Shown: in pieces, positions 14,601 through 14,976 of the stretch
Layout: the number at the start of each line of letters is the position of its first letter
How positions within the stretch are numbered: position 1 is the stretch's first letter
Source of the DNA: SCTD01 sp046593875
GTDB taxonomy: Bacteria; Actinomycetota; Actinomycetes; Mycobacteriales; SCTD01
Assembly (NCBI GenBank): GCA_046593875.1
Contig: JBKJQQ010000155.1
Coordinates: 1-14,976 of the forward strand
Length of the DNA stretch: 14,976 nucleotides
Direction of reading: 5' to 3'
Made by a program: the position numbers and the translations under genes
The notes under the pieces: model-generated
What the model was told of the DNA's origin: nothing
Databases searched by the model: none
The model's input: the letters and a program-made list of their open reading frames with translations, nothing else

Positions 14601-14668
14601 TCCTGGACGACTACCGGCGAGCAACCCGTCGTGCCCGGGCCGTCGTCGAGCGGGTCTTCTACGCCTGA
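11654..14668 (+). CDS. glnE: Bifunctional glutamine synthetase adenylyltransferase/deadenylase
   Basis: This encodes a 1004-residue GlnE, which adds AMP to and removes it from the regulatory Tyr of glutamine synthetase according to nitrogen status. Both nucleotidyltransferase-fold domains are intact. The N-terminal (deadenylating) one has IIGMGKAGGRELNYVSDVD, with metal-binding Asp241 and Asp243. The C-terminal (adenylylating) one has VIAMGRLGGQEQGYGSDAD, with Asp742 and Asp744. Each is followed by its paired DAGLRPEGGAGPL or DADLRPEGRQGPL block and by the helical GlnE-type domain (GRGGLRDVEFAVQLLQ and GPGGLADVEWVVQLLQ). Length is typical of actinobacterial GlnE. GTG 11654 is the assigned start, preceded by a G-rich GGGGTCGGGG. 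It follows the GNAT gene by 40 bases and is probably in the same transcript. Its target is likely a GlnA1 elsewhere, as the adjacent synthetase lacks the Tyr. Confidence 0.97.
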   Translation: MSVFDQRGTGAGLLLRLGFGDVAGSTEALTSLGLWSEGRPVDDAAAEVVTAAADTPEPDLAVSALARVVAAAADGQVLREALQHSEFRGRLLGVLGTSVALGDHLVAHPAHWHDLRDDGVLHSRPSRHGLQSRMLAAVGAPTDEPLPWGTGGARATLTGAQAVRALRSTYRRCLLALAARDVVGAVAVEDVGGELADLAGATLTGALSVALATLPEDAAPCRLAIIGMGKAGGRELNYVSDVDVIFLAEPLPGGEDDPALRTATKLASELMRVCAEVAWPVDAGLRPEGGAGPLVRTLASHTAYYGRWAQTWEFQALLKARPMAGDLDLGAAYTAMTAPLVWSVGERKGFVEDVQAMRRRVESTLKGDKADREVKLGRGGLRDVEFAVQLLQLVHGRTDETIRSGSTLTALEQLAAGGYVGREDARHLAEAYRWLRTVEHRLQLHRLRRTHLLPAADDEDGLRRVARAAGYRKDVLTTFNRERAGYGREVRRLHEKLFYRPLLSAVARLRADDATLTPAAAKARLEALGFAEPAIALRHLQALTEGVSRRAAIQQTLLPAMLGWFADAADPDAGLHAFRQVSDALGSTPWYLRLLRDEGRAAERLALLLASSRLVSDLLGRAPEAVRLLADDAELQPRPRAALETAFVATVRRRQDWEGAVAAARGLRREELLRVACADLLGLVDQEQVGRALSDVAAAVLAAALATATRKVEAERRAPLPMRFAVIAMGRLGGQEQGYGSDADVLFVHDPHPGAVDAEAVAHDVAHEMRRLLALPAPDPPLTVDADLRPEGRQGPLSRSLASYAAYYARWAHVWESQALLRAAHVAGDAGLAAEFLEAVAPLRYPAGGLSVEQVREIRRIKARMETERMPRGVDPKLALKMGPGGLADVEWVVQLLQLQHAHEVPSLRTPSTLPALRAAVEAGLLDSADGEVLETAWSLVAHVRNALVLVRGKPAEGLPSSGRDLDGVARALGYPADASGAFLDDYRRATRRARAVVERVFYA

Positions 14669-14806
14669 CCGGTCGGCTCATCGCTCGGACGGCCTTCGCG
14701 ATGCTGCGTGTCGGATTCGGCACGGTCGGGTCGTCTGCCCTCGTCCAGGCTGCATTGGGGTCCCTCGTCGTGGTCACCAGCACGTAGCCACAAAGGGCCA
14801 TGCATG

Positions 14807-14822
14807 CTGACCGGACGGTCAG
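14807..14822. promoter_or_regulatory. Palindrome resembling a TetR-family operator
   Basis: CTGACCG, two bases GA, then CGGTCAG form a perfect 7-base inverted repeat. The ACCG-N2-CGGT core with this symmetry is common in operators of TetR-family repressors. With a loop of only two bases it would make a poor RNA hairpin, which favours a protein-binding site. The controlled gene is not in the window. Confidence 0.4.
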
Positions 14823-14923
14823 CAGGGGCGGACCGTTCACCCGATCCGCAGCCGCCGGCGCCGACGGCATGGTTCCTCCATCGGCCCCAACGGGGGGCCA
14901 CGAGCGGACGTGAAGATCCTCCG

Positions 14924-14938
14924 GGCGACCTGGTCGCC
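14924..14938. repeat. Short perfect inverted repeat
   Basis: GGCGACC, a central T, then GGTCGCC form a 7-base inverted repeat about 40 bases before the window end. A one-base spacer again suggests a dyad protein site or simple chance in GC-rich DNA rather than a terminator. Confidence 0.3.
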
Positions 14939-14976
14939 AAGGCCTGGAGGGGAGCGAGAGGCGAAACCGGCGCTCA

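Larger units (their letters stand above)
14669..14976. other. 308-base stretch after glnE without a supported gene
   Basis: I see no convincing coding frame here: the open frames on both strands lack Shine-Dalgarno sites and recognisable motifs. The region has two clean palindromes (14807-14822 and 14924-14938) and ends in purine-rich sequence at the window edge. It is probably the 3' untranslated region of glnE plus the control region of a gene beyond 14976. Confidence 0.55.

Noticed and set aside
14866..14976. Possible 5' part of a cobalamin-type riboswitch (GGTTCC near 14866, GGGAG and CGAAACCGGCG near the end).
   Set aside because: Only loose resemblance; the invariant B12-box region would lie beyond the window, and the AGGGAA element is not matched. 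The sequence beyond 14976 would decide.
1..14976. CRISPR arrays, insertion sequences, integrases, tRNA or rRNA genes.
   Set aside because: No regularly spaced repeats, transposase or integrase motifs, terminal inverted repeats with target duplications, or tRNA/rRNA signatures were seen.

Overview
The window is very GC-rich DNA with strongly GC-biased third codon positions, GTG/TTG starts and GTGA/TGATG stop-start overlaps. It also carries a glnE gene beside a GlnA2-type glutamine synthetase. Together these point to an actinobacterial chromosome; genus and family cannot be fixed from the sequence alone.

Layout. (1) Positions 1-162 hold the C-terminal end of a glutamine synthetase, and its stop overlaps that of a convergent aldo/keto reductase gene (159-1025, minus). 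(2) A small unassigned ORF (1109-1279) precedes an ECF sigma factor gene (1337-1891) and its overlapping zinc-finger membrane anti-sigma factor gene (1891-2622). (3) An envelope block follows: a cupredoxin lipoprotein (2643-3050, minus); a three-gene plus-strand operon (3230-4972) for a secreted EF-hand-like protein, a single-pass membrane protein and a small protein resembling an isolated sigma region 2; a palindromic terminator (5003-5061); a two-gene minus-strand cupredoxin operon (6187 down to 5087); and a divergent 858-residue secreted DUF4394/Calx-beta/DUF4394 protein (6360-8936). (4) From 9075 the content is nitrogen metabolism: a GlnA2-like glutamine synthetase, a class I glutamine amidotransferase and a GNAT acetyltransferase, joined by 4-base overlaps, then full-length glnE (11654-14668). 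The last 308 bases hold no gene I can support, but contain two clean palindromes.

Main observation: the exact pattern TGAAC-N17-CGTA occurs three times on the plus strand, and I found it nowhere else in the window. Each copy lies just upstream of a gene: the ECF sigma gene, the secreted EF-hand-like operon and the DUF4394 gene. This is what an autoregulated ECF regulon looks like. It links the sigma/anti-sigma pair to the two plus-strand envelope units, with cupredoxin genes interleaved. The small sigma2-like protein encoded inside the putative regulon is the most unusual single gene.

The nitrogen block looks like a normal actinobacterial glnA2-glnE neighbourhood. The synthetase has Trp where adenylylated enzymes have the target Tyr, so the neighbouring GlnE probably acts on a different synthetase. 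A GTAAC-N6-GCAAC element upstream fits a GlnR box. The two synthetase copies bracket the whole envelope block, which therefore looks like an insertion between glnA paralogues.
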